DNA of 64,000 nt from Kaistia geumhonensis (GCF_030815145.1 NZ_JAUSWJ010000001.1:1054001-1118000), one strand, 5' to 3'; shown: positions 42,375-51,977, numbered from the stretch's first letter. Numbers and translations are program-made. The notes: generated by a model not told the origin, from the sequence alone.

Positions 42375-44660
42375 ATGACGGCGATCAGCACCGCCCCTCC
42401 CCTCCGCAGACGCCTGCCCTTCGAGCTGATCGGCGGCTGGGAGATCGGCCTCCTCGCCTTCATGGTGCTGCTCTATGCAGCCGGCGTTGCGATCAACCCC
42501 AAGTTTTTCGGCCAGACCGACGCCTTCTCGGCCATCCTGCGCGATACGGCCCGCTTCGGCGTCATGGCCGCCGGGATGACTTTCGTCATCGTCAACAAGG
42601 ATCTCGACCTCTCTGTCGGATCGACCTTCGGCCTCGTCGCGACGATCTTTTCGATCGCCTTCTCCAAGTCCTATTTCGATCTCGGCATCGTCGCATCGCT
42701 CACGGCGGCGGTCATCACGGGCGTGCTGGTCGGCCTCGTCAACGGCGTGTTCGTCACCGTCCTGCGGGTGCCGGCCTTCATCACCACGCTCACCATGCTG
42801 TTCATCGGCCGTGGCCTCGTGCTCGGCCTGACCGGCGGCAAGACGATCTCCTACAGCGAGAAGGCAACGAGCGACGGCGCCTGGTTCTTCTCCATCGGCG
42901 AGACCAACGCGCTCGGCTTCAACAACCAGATCCTGATCTTCATCCTCGTCACCGTGGTCGGCATGTTTGCGCTGGCCAAGACGAGCTGGGGCTACGAGAC
43001 TTACGCCACCGGCGGCAACGAGCTCGCCGCGACCTATGCCGGCATCCCGACGCGCCGGGTGCGCATGCGCGGCTATGTCCTCTCCGCCCTCTCCGCGACG
43101 CTGGCCGGCCTCATGAGCGTCGCGCAGGACAAGGGCATCACCTCGCAATATGGCCAGGGCGCCGAACTCATCGTGATCGCGGCCGTGATCGTCGGCGGCG
43201 CCTCGATCCTCGGCGGCCGTGGTCGCCTGCTCGGCGGCGCGCTCGGCGCCATCCTCGTCACGCTGATCGACAAGGTGCTCCGCGAGGGCATCCCGATGAC
43301 GCGCGTGGTCAAGGTTGGCGACGTCGAGATGAAGGTGCAGGGCATGGCACAGCTGCCGCCCGGCGCCGTTCCAGCCTTTCTCGGACTTATCCTTCTGCTC
43401 TCGGTGCTCATCGAGCCGTGGATCATCCGCCGCAACGTCTTTCCGCGCCTCTTCGCGCGGCTGATGGGACGGCCGCTGCCGCCGGTCGTCGAAGTCGGCG
43501 GTGTTGCCATCGAAGGCGCGCAGACCAAGGGCTCGTCGGCTCATGACCGCTCGCTGAAGGCTCGCGGGCCGTTCGGCCGCTTCCTGGCGCGCCGCGATGC
43601 GGCGGCGATCATCCTCGCCGTGGCGCTCTGGTGCGTCGGACTCTATCTGCGGCCCGACTTCTGGGGCTCGATCGACAATTCCTTCAACCTGATGCTGTCC
43701 TTCACCGAGGTCGGGTTGCTGGCCATCGGCATGACCTATGTCATTGCCAATGGCGACATCGACCTCTCGGTCGGCTCGGTGCTCGCCCTGTCGGCCGCCA
43801 CCTGCGCCTTCCTCATGAAGCAGCTCGGCTTCGACCCGGCGACTGCGGTCTTCCTGGCCCTCGTGGCGGGCGCGGCGGCCGGCGTCGTCAACGCGCTGCT
43901 CACGGTCGGCTTCGGCCTGCCGGCCTTCGTCGCGACGCTCGGCATGTTCTACATGGCACGCGGCATCGGCGCCTGGTTGACCGCCGGCCGCCAGCTTTCC
44001 TCCTTCCCCGAGGGCTTCAACCTGCTCGGCCGCAAGCTGATCGACGCGCTGACCTATTTCGGCGTGGCCCCGGCGCGAGGGAGCCTTGCCTACGACCTCG
44101 CGGCGGCACTCAGCGTGCAGACGATCTTCATGATCGCGGTCGCGGTCATCGCCGGCCTCGTTCTGGGCAAGACTCCGTTCGGCCAGATGATCTATGCGAC
44201 CGGCGGCAACCGCCGCGCCGCGGAATATGCCGGCATCGACACCGGCCGCGTGCGGGCGATCAGCCTCGTCTTCTCGGCCCTCTGTGCCGCCTGCGCCGGC
44301 GTCATCTATGTCGCCTTCCTGCGCTCGTTCAATCCGTCGGCCGGCCAGCTTCGCGAACTCGACGCGATCGCGGCGGTGATCATCGGCGGCGGCTCGATCT
44401 TCGGCGGCTACGGCACGGTGATCGGGGCGCTGGCAGGCGCGGCAGTGATCGCGCTGATCCGCGCCCTGCTTTCGCTGCAGCTGATCCTCGGCAACGGCCA
44501 GTCCTTCGTGATGCCGCAGCACTGGGTCAACGTCTTCATCGGCCTGATCCTCATGGTCGCCGTGGTCGGCGATGTCTGGATCCGGCAAGGCAATATCGGC
44601 GCGGCGATCCGCCGCCGCCTCGGCGGGCGCCGAAGCGCCGCGCCCCGCACAGCCTCCTGA
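42375..44660 (+). CDS. Sugar ABC transporter permease, tandem fusion of two RbsC-like domains
   Basis: A 761-residue inner-membrane protein containing two complete permease domains of the RbsC/BPD_transp_2 family. Domain 1 (about 20-380) has NKDLDLSVGSTFG, YATGGNELAATYAGIPTRRV and VIVGGASILGGRGR. Domain 2 (about 410-750) has NGDIDLSVGSVLA, YATGGNRRAAEYAGIDTGRV and VIIGGGSIFGGYGT. A charged linker of about 50 residues joins them. Ordinary relatives are single domains of ~330 residues that dimerise. The ATPase gene downstream encodes only one domain, so the fused permease would pair with two ATPase copies. Frames are intact throughout. Confidence 0.9.
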   Translation: MTAISTAPPLRRRLPFELIGGWEIGLLAFMVLLYAAGVAINPKFFGQTDAFSAILRDTARFGVMAAGMTFVIVNKDLDLSVGSTFGLVATIFSIAFSKSYFDLGIVASLTAAVITGVLVGLVNGVFVTVLRVPAFITTLTMLFIGRGLVLGLTGGKTISYSEKATSDGAWFFSIGETNALGFNNQILIFILVTVVGMFALAKTSWGYETYATGGNELAATYAGIPTRRVRMRGYVLSALSATLAGLMSVAQDKGITSQYGQGAELIVIAAVIVGGASILGGRGRLLGGALGAILVTLIDKVLREGIPMTRVVKVGDVEMKVQGMAQLPPGAVPAFLGLILLLSVLIEPWIIRRNVFPRLFARLMGRPLPPVVEVGGVAIEGAQTKGSSAHDRSLKARGPFGRFLARRDAAAIILAVALWCVGLYLRPDFWGSIDNSFNLMLSFTEVGLLAIGMTYVIANGDIDLSVGSVLALSAATCAFLMKQLGFDPATAVFLALVAGAAAGVVNALLTVGFGLPAFVATLGMFYMARGIGAWLTAGRQLSSFPEGFNLLGRKLIDALTYFGVAPARGSLAYDLAAALSVQTIFMIAVAVIAGLVLGKTPFGQMIYATGGNRRAAEYAGIDTGRVRAISLVFSALCAACAGVIYVAFLRSFNPSAGQLRELDAIAAVIIGGGSIFGGYGTVIGALAGAAVIALIRALLSLQLILGNGQSFVMPQHWVNVFIGLILMVAVVGDVWIRQGNIGAAIRRRLGGRRSAAPRTAS

Positions 44661-44674
44661 CGAGGGAGTTCCCC

Positions 44675-45484
44675 ATGACCAAGAGCCCCGCCATGTCCTC
44701 CGGTCCCGCCACACCGCTGCTCATCGAGATGCGCAACATCTCGAAGGCTTTCGGCCCCGTCCAGGCGCTGCGCGACGTCAATCTCCGCCTGGCGCCGGGC
44801 GAAATCCTCGGCCTCGTCGGCGACAACTCGGCCGGCAAGTCGACGCTGATGAAGGTGATGACCGGCGCCTATCAGCGCGATTCCGGCGATGTGCTGGTCG
44901 ACGGGCGGCCGACGCATTTCAAGAGCCCCCATGAAAGCCGCGTTGACGGCATCGAGATGATCTATCAGGACTTCGCGCTCTGCGGAAACATGGACATCGC
45001 GCAGAACATCTTCCTCGGGCGCTGGCCGCGCCGCGGCCTCTTCGTCGATCGGAAGCGCATGTATGCCGAGGCCGAGGAGGTGCTGAAGCGCCTCAAGGTC
45101 GATGTGAACTCGGTGTTCCAGAAGGTCGAGAGCCTGTCGGGCGGGCGCCAGCAATCGGTTGCCATCGCACGCGCCATCTCGTTCAACCCGCGCGTGGTCG
45201 TACTCGACGAGCCGACCGCCAATCTCTCGGTCATGGCGACGGAACGGCTGCTGGAGACGATGGCCGAGCTGAAGCGCCACGGCGTCGCGCAGATCATAAT
45301 CTCGCACCGGCTGACCGACATCTTCGATGTCGGCGACCGGATTATGGTGATGAAGCGCGGCCAGGCCGTCGGCGACCGCTATATCCGCCACACCGACGAG
45401 GCCGAGGTGCTGGAGCTCATCGTCTCCGGCACGCCGGAAACCGCGTTGACAGCCGACCAGGCGCTCGCAGCCAAGGCAGCCTAG
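44675..45484 (+). CDS. Sugar ABC transporter ATP-binding protein (single domain)
   Basis: A 269-residue ATPase starting at ATG 44675 with GAGGGAG upstream, 14 bases after the permease stop. Walker A is LVGDNSAGKSTLMK (49-60), the Q-loop is IYQDFALC, the signature is SLSGGRQQSVAIARA, Walker B is VVVLDEPTANLS and the switch is IISHRLTD. Sugar ATPases such as RbsA are fused pairs of ~500 residues; this is one unit, like FrcA of rhizobial fructose import. Longer upstream frames overlap the permease in another frame. A palindromic repeat region follows. Confidence 0.92.
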   Translation: MTKSPAMSSGPATPLLIEMRNISKAFGPVQALRDVNLRLAPGEILGLVGDNSAGKSTLMKVMTGAYQRDSGDVLVDGRPTHFKSPHESRVDGIEMIYQDFALCGNMDIAQNIFLGRWPRRGLFVDRKRMYAEAEEVLKRLKVDVNSVFQKVESLSGGRQQSVAIARAISFNPRVVVLDEPTANLSVMATERLLETMAELKRHGVAQIIISHRLTDIFDVGDRIMVMKRGQAVGDRYIRHTDEAEVLELIVSGTPETALTADQALAAKAA

Positions 45485-45491
45485 ACGGCGA

Positions 45492-45628
45492 GCAAGGCCC
45501 TCATCCCGGCCCTTGCCCAAGGGAGAAGGGAGCGTCGCGAGTTGCCTCCGCTCATTTCACGCGTACCGGAAAATTCCTCCGGGAAGCCCGACCAATTGCC
45601 GGCCTAACCCCTCTCCCGTTGGAGAGGG
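45492..45628. repeat. REP-like palindromic intergenic elements
   Basis: Two hairpin-forming units lie between the ABC operon and valS: GCAAGG...CCTTGC at 45492-45516 enclosing CCCTCATCCCGGCC, and a perfect 8-base stem CCCTCTCC-CGTT-GGAGAGGG at 45609-45628. The motif CCCTC(A/G)(T/C)CCCGGCC recurs at 58968, so this is a dispersed family of small palindromes. They may end transcription from both sides. Confidence 0.6.
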
Positions 45629-45684
45629 TTGGGCGAGGACAGTCCGGCTCCATAAATGACGGCGGACGCAAACGTCGCCTCCCG

Positions 45685-48516
45685 TCAGCCCTTCAGCCGT
45701 TCCAGAGCCGCCGCGAACTTGGCGACCAGGGCCTCAGCCTCGGCGAGGCGCTCGCGCTGTTCCTCGATCACCTCTTCCGGCGCCTTGCTGACGAACTGCT
45801 CGTTGCCAAGCTTGGCGTTGATCTTGGCGATCTCCTTCTCGGCCTTGTCGCGCTCCTTCGTCAGGCGGGCGCGCTCGGCATCGAGATCGATGACGCCCGC
45901 GAGCGGCAGCGCGATCGTCGCCTCGCCGACCACGGTCTGCACGGCTCCCTTCGGCGCGGCGTCGGCGACGGCGACCTCGGCGGCGCGGGCGAGGCGCTTG
46001 ATCAGCGCGTCATGCGTCGCCAGCCTCTCGACCGTCGCAGGTGCGGCGCCGACCACGGCGAGCGGGACCATCGCACCCGGCGGCACGTTGATCTCAGAGC
46101 GGACCGAGCGCACCGCGGTGATCAGGTCGACCAGCCAATTGATTTCGCTAGCCGCGGCCTCGTCCTCGAAAGAAAGGCGCGGCCAGTCGGTCAGCACCAG
46201 CATTTCGTTGCGGCTGCCGGTCCGACCCCAGAGTTCCTCGGTGATGAAGGGCATGAAGGGGTGGAGAAGCGTGACGATCCGGTCAAAGGTCCAGCCGATC
46301 GCCGCGCGCGTCTCCGCCTTCGCCGCGTCCGAACCCTCGTTCAGGACCGGCTTCACCAGTTCCAGATACCAGTCACAGTAGGTGTTCCAGACGAAGCGGT
46401 AGAGCGCGTTGGCGGCGTCGTTGAAGCGATAGGCTTCGAGCGCCTCGGTGACGGCGCGCGCGGTGCGCGTCGTCTCGGTGGCGATCCAGCGGTTCAACTT
46501 CTCCTGCGCGGCCGACGGATCGAAGTCACCGCCGTGGACGGCGCCGTTCATCTCTGCGAAGCGGGCGGCGTTCCAGAGCTTTGTCGCGAAGTTGCGATAG
46601 CCCTCGACACGGCTCGTCGCCAGCTTGATGTCGCGGCCCTGCGCGGCCATCGCCGCCAGCGTGAAGCGAAGCGCATCGGCGCCGTACTGGTCGATGAGGC
46701 CGAGCGGATCGATGACGTTGCCCTTCGACTTCGACATCTTGGCGCCGCGCTCGTCGCGGACGAGGGCGTGGATGTAGACGTCCTTGAAGGGCTCGACCGG
46801 CGTGCCGTTCTCGTCCTTCATGAAGTGCAGACCCATCATCATCATCCGGGCGACCCAGAAGAAGATGATGTCGAAGCCCGTAATGAGCACGCTGGTCGGG
46901 TAGTAGCGGGCGAGTTCCGCCGTCTCGTCCGGCCAGCCGAGCGTCGAGAACGGCCACAGCGCTGACGAGAACCAGGTATCGAGCACGTCCTCGTCGCGAA
47001 CGAGCGTCAGCTCCAGCGCCGTCGCCGCGTCGTCGAGTTCTCCGGGAACAGCGGCCGTACCGATGACAATCCGCTCGAGATTTGGCGCGATCGGGCCGGC
47101 GTCGTCGGTCGCGAACTTGTAGTAGCGATAGGCTTCGTCGCGAGCCTCGTCCTCGTTGGCCGCCACGAAGGTGGCGCCGTCGGGGCCGTACCAGGCCGGG
47201 ATCTGATGGCCCCACCAGAGCTGGCGCGAGATGCACCAGGGCTGGATGTTCTCCATCCACTCGTAATAGGTCTTTTCCCAGTTCTTCGGGACGAAGTTGG
47301 TGCGGCCCTCGCGCACCGAGGCGATGGCCGGCGCGGCGAGCGTCTTTGCGTCGACATACCACTGGTCGGTCAGGAACGGCTCGATCGGCACGTTGCCGCG
47401 ATCGCCATGCGGGACCATGTGCATGTGGTCCTCGACCTTGGCGAGATAGCCGCCCTCCTCCATCATCGCGACGACCGAGCGGCGCGCCGTGAAGCGGTCA
47501 TGGCCTTCCAGTGCATCGATCAGCGCGGCCAGCGCCTCGCCCTTCGGCAGCCCCTCGAGGAACTCCGCATTGCCGGCGAGCGCGATATTCGCCTCGCGGT
47601 CGAGCACCGAGATCATCGGCAGGCTGTGCCGCTTGCCGACCTCGAAGTCGTTGAAGTCGTGCGCGGGCGTGATCTTGACCGCGCCCGAGCCCTTCTCCGG
47701 ATCCGAATAGGTATCGGCGACGATCGGGATGCGGCGCCCGACGAGCGGCAGGATCACATGCTTACCGATCAGCGCCTGCCAGCGCTCGTCGTCGGGGTGA
47801 ACCGCAACGGCGGTGTCGCCGAGCATCGTTTCCGGCCGCGTCGTCGCGACGACGATATAGCTGGCTTCGTCGGCGGGATCGAACGCACGCCCCTCGATCG
47901 GATAGCGGAAATGCCAGAGATGGCCCTTCGTCTCGATCTGGACCACTTCGAGGTCCGAGATCGCGGTGATCAGGGCCGGGTCCCAGTTGACGAGCCGCTT
48001 GTCCTTGTAGATCAGCCCGGCGCGGTGCAGCTCGACGAAGACCTTGACGACGGCGCGCGACAGCCCCTCGTCCATGGTGAAGCGCTCGCGCGACCAGTCC
48101 GCCGATGCGCCGAGGCGCTTCAGCTGGCCGATGATCGTACCGCCGGATTCGCCCTTCCAGGTCCAGACCTTCTCCAGGAACTTTTCGCGGCCGATGGCGC
48201 GGCGGCCCGGCTCCTGCCGCTCCATCATCTGCCGCTCGACGACCATCTGCGTGGCAATGCCGGCATGGTCGAGCCCGACCTGCCAGTGCACATCGCGTCC
48301 GCGCATGCGCTCGAAGCGCACCAGCACGTCCTGCAGCGTGTTGTTGAGGGCGTGCCCCATATGGAGCGAGCCGGTGACATTGGGCGGCGGAATGACGATG
48401 GAGAAAGGCTCGGCGCCTTCCTTCGCGCCGGCGCCGGCCTTGAAGGCGCCAGCCTGCTGCCACGCGTCATAGATGCGCGGCTCGACGGCGGCCGCGTCGT
48501 AGTTCTTGTCCAGCAT
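45685..48516 (-). CDS. valS: Valyl-tRNA synthetase
   Basis: Charges tRNA-Val, with editing of threonine. It has 943 residues from ATG 48516 (MLDKNYDAAAVEPRIYDAWQ); an in-frame GTG at 48570 would add 18 residues that look like leader sequence. Class I motifs are PPPNVTGSLHMGHALNN (HIGH) and KMSKSKGNVIDP (KMSKS). The CP1 editing domain lies between about 200 and 400. The C-terminal ~65 residues form the coiled coil typical of ValRS. It is downstream of popZ by 106 bases on the same strand, an order seen in related genomes. Confidence 0.97.
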   Translation of the reverse strand: MLDKNYDAAAVEPRIYDAWQQAGAFKAGAGAKEGAEPFSIVIPPPNVTGSLHMGHALNNTLQDVLVRFERMRGRDVHWQVGLDHAGIATQMVVERQMMERQEPGRRAIGREKFLEKVWTWKGESGGTIIGQLKRLGASADWSRERFTMDEGLSRAVVKVFVELHRAGLIYKDKRLVNWDPALITAISDLEVVQIETKGHLWHFRYPIEGRAFDPADEASYIVVATTRPETMLGDTAVAVHPDDERWQALIGKHVILPLVGRRIPIVADTYSDPEKGSGAVKITPAHDFNDFEVGKRHSLPMISVLDREANIALAGNAEFLEGLPKGEALAALIDALEGHDRFTARRSVVAMMEEGGYLAKVEDHMHMVPHGDRGNVPIEPFLTDQWYVDAKTLAAPAIASVREGRTNFVPKNWEKTYYEWMENIQPWCISRQLWWGHQIPAWYGPDGATFVAANEDEARDEAYRYYKFATDDAGPIAPNLERIVIGTAAVPGELDDAATALELTLVRDEDVLDTWFSSALWPFSTLGWPDETAELARYYPTSVLITGFDIIFFWVARMMMMGLHFMKDENGTPVEPFKDVYIHALVRDERGAKMSKSKGNVIDPLGLIDQYGADALRFTLAAMAAQGRDIKLATSRVEGYRNFATKLWNAARFAEMNGAVHGGDFDPSAAQEKLNRWIATETTRTARAVTEALEAYRFNDAANALYRFVWNTYCDWYLELVKPVLNEGSDAAKAETRAAIGWTFDRIVTLLHPFMPFITEELWGRTGSRNEMLVLTDWPRLSFEDEAAASEINWLVDLITAVRSVRSEINVPPGAMVPLAVVGAAPATVERLATHDALIKRLARAAEVAVADAAPKGAVQTVVGEATIALPLAGVIDLDAERARLTKERDKAEKEIAKINAKLGNEQFVSKAPEEVIEEQRERLAEAEALVAKFAAALERLKG

Positions 48517-48622
48517 GACCGTGTCCGGATGAGGGGTCGTTCGGTTGCTGGTAATCGGAGGAGCGCCCACGAGTCAACCGAACCGGGCCGCGATGGTGGC
48601 CCGCGCTCGCCGCGATGACAGC

Positions 48623-49342
48623 TCAGCGGCCGCGCGAGACGCGTTCGATCTCGTCGCGAACCAACCTTTCGACCAGCGGCGGCAGGTTGGTGTCGAGCCA
48701 CGACTTGAGCATCGGTCGCAGCATGTCCTTGACCAGATCCTCGAGCGTGCGCGCCTGTCCGGAGAGCAGAGTATGGGCCAGATCGCCGAAAGACGCCGCG
48801 ACGGCAGCGTCGGCGGTCGGCGAAAGGAGCTGACGGCCCGCGGGCACATCCTCGACCTGATCGCCGGCGTGCCGAGGCGCAGGCGCAAACTCGGCGGCGG
48901 CATCGCGCTCTGCCGGAGACGAACCGGCGCGTCCTGCCGGAGGAACCATCGGGCGCGGCTGGGTCTCGGTGCGAAGAGGCTCGAGACGCGGCGCGGGCCG
49001 AGACGGCGCATCGGGTCGAGGAGGAGCATCCGGCCGCGGCGGCATCTCGAGCCGGGGACGCGGAGCGGGCTCCGAGCCGCGAGCAGGCTCGGGCCTGGCA
49101 GATTCCGGCGCGTGCACCGGTTCCGGCCGTGGCGGATCCTGTCGGAGGAAAGAGGGGATCGGATCGTCCTCGATCGGCGCCCGCGCCCCGAACAGCGCAT
49201 CGATCGCCTGGGTAGAGACACTCGGACCGGGCTTGCCGGCCGGAGGCAGCAGCGCGTCGTCGCCATCATCCGAGATGATGCGGCGGATGGAGGCGAGGAT
49301 CTCCTCCATCGACGGCTCCTGAACCTGATTGACCTTGGCCAT
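48623..49342 (-). CDS. popZ: PopZ-like polar organising protein (DUF2497)
   Basis: A 239-residue protein with the three-part layout of PopZ: an N-terminal helix (VQEPSMEEILASIRRIISDD), a long Pro/Arg/Glu-rich central stretch (about 50-150), and C-terminal helices (LAHTLLSGQARTLEDLVKDM, PMLKSWLDTNLPPLVERLV) that polymerise. PopZ organises cell poles and anchors chromosome partition proteins. Start ATG 49342 is preferred to GTG 49348. It lies between tolC (upstream, with a terminator in between) and valS, so it probably has its own promoter in the ~140 bases between the terminator and its start. Confidence 0.88.
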   Translation of the reverse strand: MAKVNQVQEPSMEEILASIRRIISDDGDDALLPPAGKPGPSVSTQAIDALFGARAPIEDDPIPSFLRQDPPRPEPVHAPESARPEPARGSEPAPRPRLEMPPRPDAPPRPDAPSRPAPRLEPLRTETQPRPMVPPAGRAGSSPAERDAAAEFAPAPRHAGDQVEDVPAGRQLLSPTADAAVAASFGDLAHTLLSGQARTLEDLVKDMLRPMLKSWLDTNLPPLVERLVRDEIERVSRGR

Positions 49343-49482
49343 GGCCACCCGATGCCCCCGACGCCTACCATCCGAATCGCTTGATTCTCATGCGATTTCG
49401 CTGACGACGCTAGCGAATTCCGCCGGGTCCCGAAACGGCGGGGGCAGCGTTATGCACGAAGCAGACACGGCCGGAGCGCACG

Positions 49483-49509
49483 AAAAAACGCCGGCCAGGA
49501 GGCCGGCGT
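49483..49509 (-). terminator. Rho-independent terminator of tolC
   Basis: On the minus strand a nine-base stem (ACGCCGGCC with its complement, loop TCCT) is followed by TTTTTT. It lies 32 bases after the tolC stop and before popZ. One of the two clearest terminators in the window. Confidence 0.88.
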
Positions 49510-49540
49510 CGATCTCGACCCGTCGGGGCTCCCGTCCGGG

Positions 49541-50911
49541 TCAGCGGCCGTCCGGCGTGCGCAGGCCGAACCACTTGTCGCGAACGGCGTTGTAGTGCTG
49601 CTGCGGCTTGTAGGTCGCGACCTTGAGGCCGAGCTTGTCGGCGGAGAGCGAGCCGACCGACGACATGATCGAATAGGCGGCGACGATCACGCTGCGCTGG
49701 GCAAGGACGAGTGACTCGCGGGCCTGGATCAGCGTCTGCTGCTGCAAGAGGACGTCGAGCGTCGTGCGCTGACCGACCTTCTGCTCCTCGATGACGCCGT
49801 CGAGCGCAAGCTGTGCAGCCTTGACGCCGGCCTCGGCCGACACGACCGCGGCGCGCGCCGCCTCGAGTTGGCCCCAGCTGGTGCTGACCGCCGAACGGAC
49901 CTGGTCACGGGTCCCATCGAGCTGGATGCGGCGCTGGCCTAGCGTTTCCTTCGCCTGACGTGCCTGCGAATAGACGACGCCGCCCTCATAGATCGGCACG
50001 ACCAGGTTGGCGGTGACGGAGGCCGAGTTGCTCCAGACATTCTGCTGGGACTGCTCGTCCGCATGCGACACGCTGCCCTGCAGCGAGACGGTTGGCAGCA
50101 GCTGGCCTTCGATCGACTTCACGTTGAAGGCCGCCGTGTCGACATTGTACGACGCGGTGAGGATCGCCGGGTGGTTCTTGAGGCCGATCGACATCGCCGC
50201 ATTCAGCGATTTCGGCAGCATCGCATTGTTGATCACCGGGGTCGCGAGGTTCCGCGGCGGCATGCCGATGACCTGAAGATAGGTCGCCTTGTTGGCGTTC
50301 AGGTTGGAAACCGCAACCTGGTAGTCGGTCTGGCCCTGGCTGAGGCTCGCCTCGGTCTGCGCCAGATCCGTCCTCGTACCCTCGCCTACCTTCAGGCGGT
50401 CGGTCGCGGCGCGCACCTGCTCCTGCAGGAAGACGATGTTCTGCTCGCGCAGCTGCAGGATCGCCTGAGCCTGAATGACGTTGGTGTAAGCGCCGACGGC
50501 GTCGAGGAACACGTCCTGCTCGGTCGACCGCAGCACCTCGCGCCCGGCGAGGACCGACGATTCGGCCTGCTTGACGTTGTTCTGGGTCTGGAAGCCGCGA
50601 AAGAGCGGCTGCTCGATCGTCAGGCCTACGGAGCGGGGCGTCAGCGCGACGCTGCTGCCTGTCGTATTGACGTTCGCGAAGCCGATGCCGGCAGTGCCGG
50701 TGACGACCGGACGATAGCCGGCGAGCGCCTGAGGAACGCCTTCATCGGTCGCACGAAGAGCGGCGCGCTGGGCATTCAGCGTCGGGTTGGTGTTGTAGGT
50801 GGAAGCAAGAGCGGCTGCGAGCGTATCCGCTCGAGCGGCTGCCGGTATGGCAGCCAGGAGGGCGACCAGAGCGACGGATGTCAGAGAGACCCTGGAAAAC
50901 GGCACTATCAA
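49541..50911 (-). CDS. tolC: TolC-family outer-membrane efflux protein
   Basis: A 456-residue outer-membrane channel protein for type I secretion and multidrug efflux. The signal peptide covers VALVALLAAIPAAARA. Both repeats of the trimeric TolC fold are visible: STYNTNPTLNAQRAAL and its later partner with helical LREQNIVFLQEQVRAATDR. The C-terminus (LGLKVATYKPQQHYNAVRDK) is typical of alphaproteobacterial TolC. A candidate promoter lies 62-89 bases upstream and a strong terminator follows. No secretion ATPase or adaptor gene is next to it, so the channel probably serves several pumps. Confidence 0.92.
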   Translation of the reverse strand: MIVPFSRVSLTSVALVALLAAIPAAARADTLAAALASTYNTNPTLNAQRAALRATDEGVPQALAGYRPVVTGTAGIGFANVNTTGSSVALTPRSVGLTIEQPLFRGFQTQNNVKQAESSVLAGREVLRSTEQDVFLDAVGAYTNVIQAQAILQLREQNIVFLQEQVRAATDRLKVGEGTRTDLAQTEASLSQGQTDYQVAVSNLNANKATYLQVIGMPPRNLATPVINNAMLPKSLNAAMSIGLKNHPAILTASYNVDTAAFNVKSIEGQLLPTVSLQGSVSHADEQSQQNVWSNSASVTANLVVPIYEGGVVYSQARQAKETLGQRRIQLDGTRDQVRSAVSTSWGQLEAARAAVVSAEAGVKAAQLALDGVIEEQKVGQRTTLDVLLQQQTLIQARESLVLAQRSVIVAAYSIMSSVGSLSADKLGLKVATYKPQQHYNAVRDKWFGLRTPDGR

Positions 50912-50972
50912 ACCTCGACGTTGCGAGGCGACGCCCCCCTACCGGACGTCCACCAGCGGACAAGACGCCGAT

Positions 50973-51000
50973 AATTTACGCTGGCCCCGATGACGGTCAA
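50973..51000 (-). promoter_or_regulatory. Candidate promoter of tolC
   Basis: On the minus strand: TTGACC (51000-50995), a 16-base spacer and TAAATT (50978-50973), in a locally AT-richer stretch about 62 bases before the tolC start codon. Confidence 0.5.
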
Positions 51001-51112
51001 ATGGCACAGCCCAGAGATGCGTTGATAAACTGTATGCTGCGGCGCGAATGACACAGCTACCGATCGGCACAAATTGGCCGGCTGGTTACCAAGCGGTTGA
51101 TAATGCAGGGAT

Positions 51113-51781
51113 TCAGAAAACGAAGGCCTTGGGACGCGCAAATTCCGGCAACGGGCGCACATGGGTGTTGAAAGCCGGCCGACCGCTGACGGTACGACCC
51201 GAACGGGTGAATATGGTCGCCTTGCCGGCGAGACCGTTGGCCCCCACTACCGCAACGATTCGCCCGCCATCGGCGAGTTGGTCGGAAATGACGTCGGGCA
51301 GAAGCTCGATCGCCCCCTCGAACAGGATCACGTCATAGGGCGCACCGGCGGCATGGCCGGCGGCCAGCGGTCCGGCGACGATCGTCACATTGTCATGGCC
51401 GAGCCGCGCCAGCGTGGCCCTAGCCGTCTCCGCGAGCGCGGCATCGGGATCGACGCCGGTGACATGAGCCGCCAGCGTGGCGAGGATGGCTGTCGAGTAG
51501 CCCGAGGCCGGCCCGAGATCGAGCACCCGGTCGGTGGGCATGATCTGCGCGAGTTGCACGAGGCGAGCGAGCGGGCCCGGCTCCATCAGGTAGCGAGGCG
51601 CGCTCCCCGGGGCGGAGACAAGCAGATCCTCGTCGATATAGGCGAGCGGCTTCAGAGCGTCCGGCACGAATTCCTCGCGCGGGACCGCCGCGAAGGCGTC
51701 GAGGACGGGATATTCGGTGACGTCGACCGTGCGCACCTGGCAATCGACCATCGTGGCGCGCGCCTTGGCGTAGTCGACCAT
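51113..51781 (-). CDS. Protein-L-isoaspartate O-methyltransferase-family protein
   Basis: A 222-residue SAM-dependent methyltransferase of the Pcm family, repair enzymes for isoaspartyl damage. It starts MVDYAKARATMVDCQVRTVD at ATG 51781, with GAGG upstream. The SAM site is DRVLDLGPASGYSTAILATL. Unlike canonical Pcm, the conserved N-terminal MVxxQL-type motif is MVDCQVRT and the typical active-site Ser/Thr segment SAPGSAPRYLMEPG is only loosely matched, so this belongs to the alphaproteobacterial variant. It lies upstream of tolC by 201 bases on the same strand. Confidence 0.85.
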   Translation of the reverse strand: MVDYAKARATMVDCQVRTVDVTEYPVLDAFAAVPREEFVPDALKPLAYIDEDLLVSAPGSAPRYLMEPGPLARLVQLAQIMPTDRVLDLGPASGYSTAILATLAAHVTGVDPDAALAETARATLARLGHDNVTIVAGPLAAGHAAGAPYDVILFEGAIELLPDVISDQLADGGRIVAVVGANGLAGKATIFTRSGRTVSGRPAFNTHVRPLPEFARPKAFVF

Positions 51782-51977
51782 GATCGGAAACCCTCGTCCT
51801 GCTGTTTGGATGTCGTTCCTGATCCATACAAAGAGAGGGTTGTCGAGACAAGCGCGGAGAGATTCGGCGAGACAAGCCGCCGCGCCATGTGCAGCGCGGG
51901 CGGCAGCGGACATGGTGGATGACGGCGAGAAAGTGCTTGCCTATGGAAGGGCCTTGCCTCTACATCCGCAACCCGAG

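Noticed and set aside
42279-44714. An 811-codon minus-strand frame opposite the fused permease
   Set aside because: Low-complexity His/Asp/Arg composition and complete overlap with a real gene.
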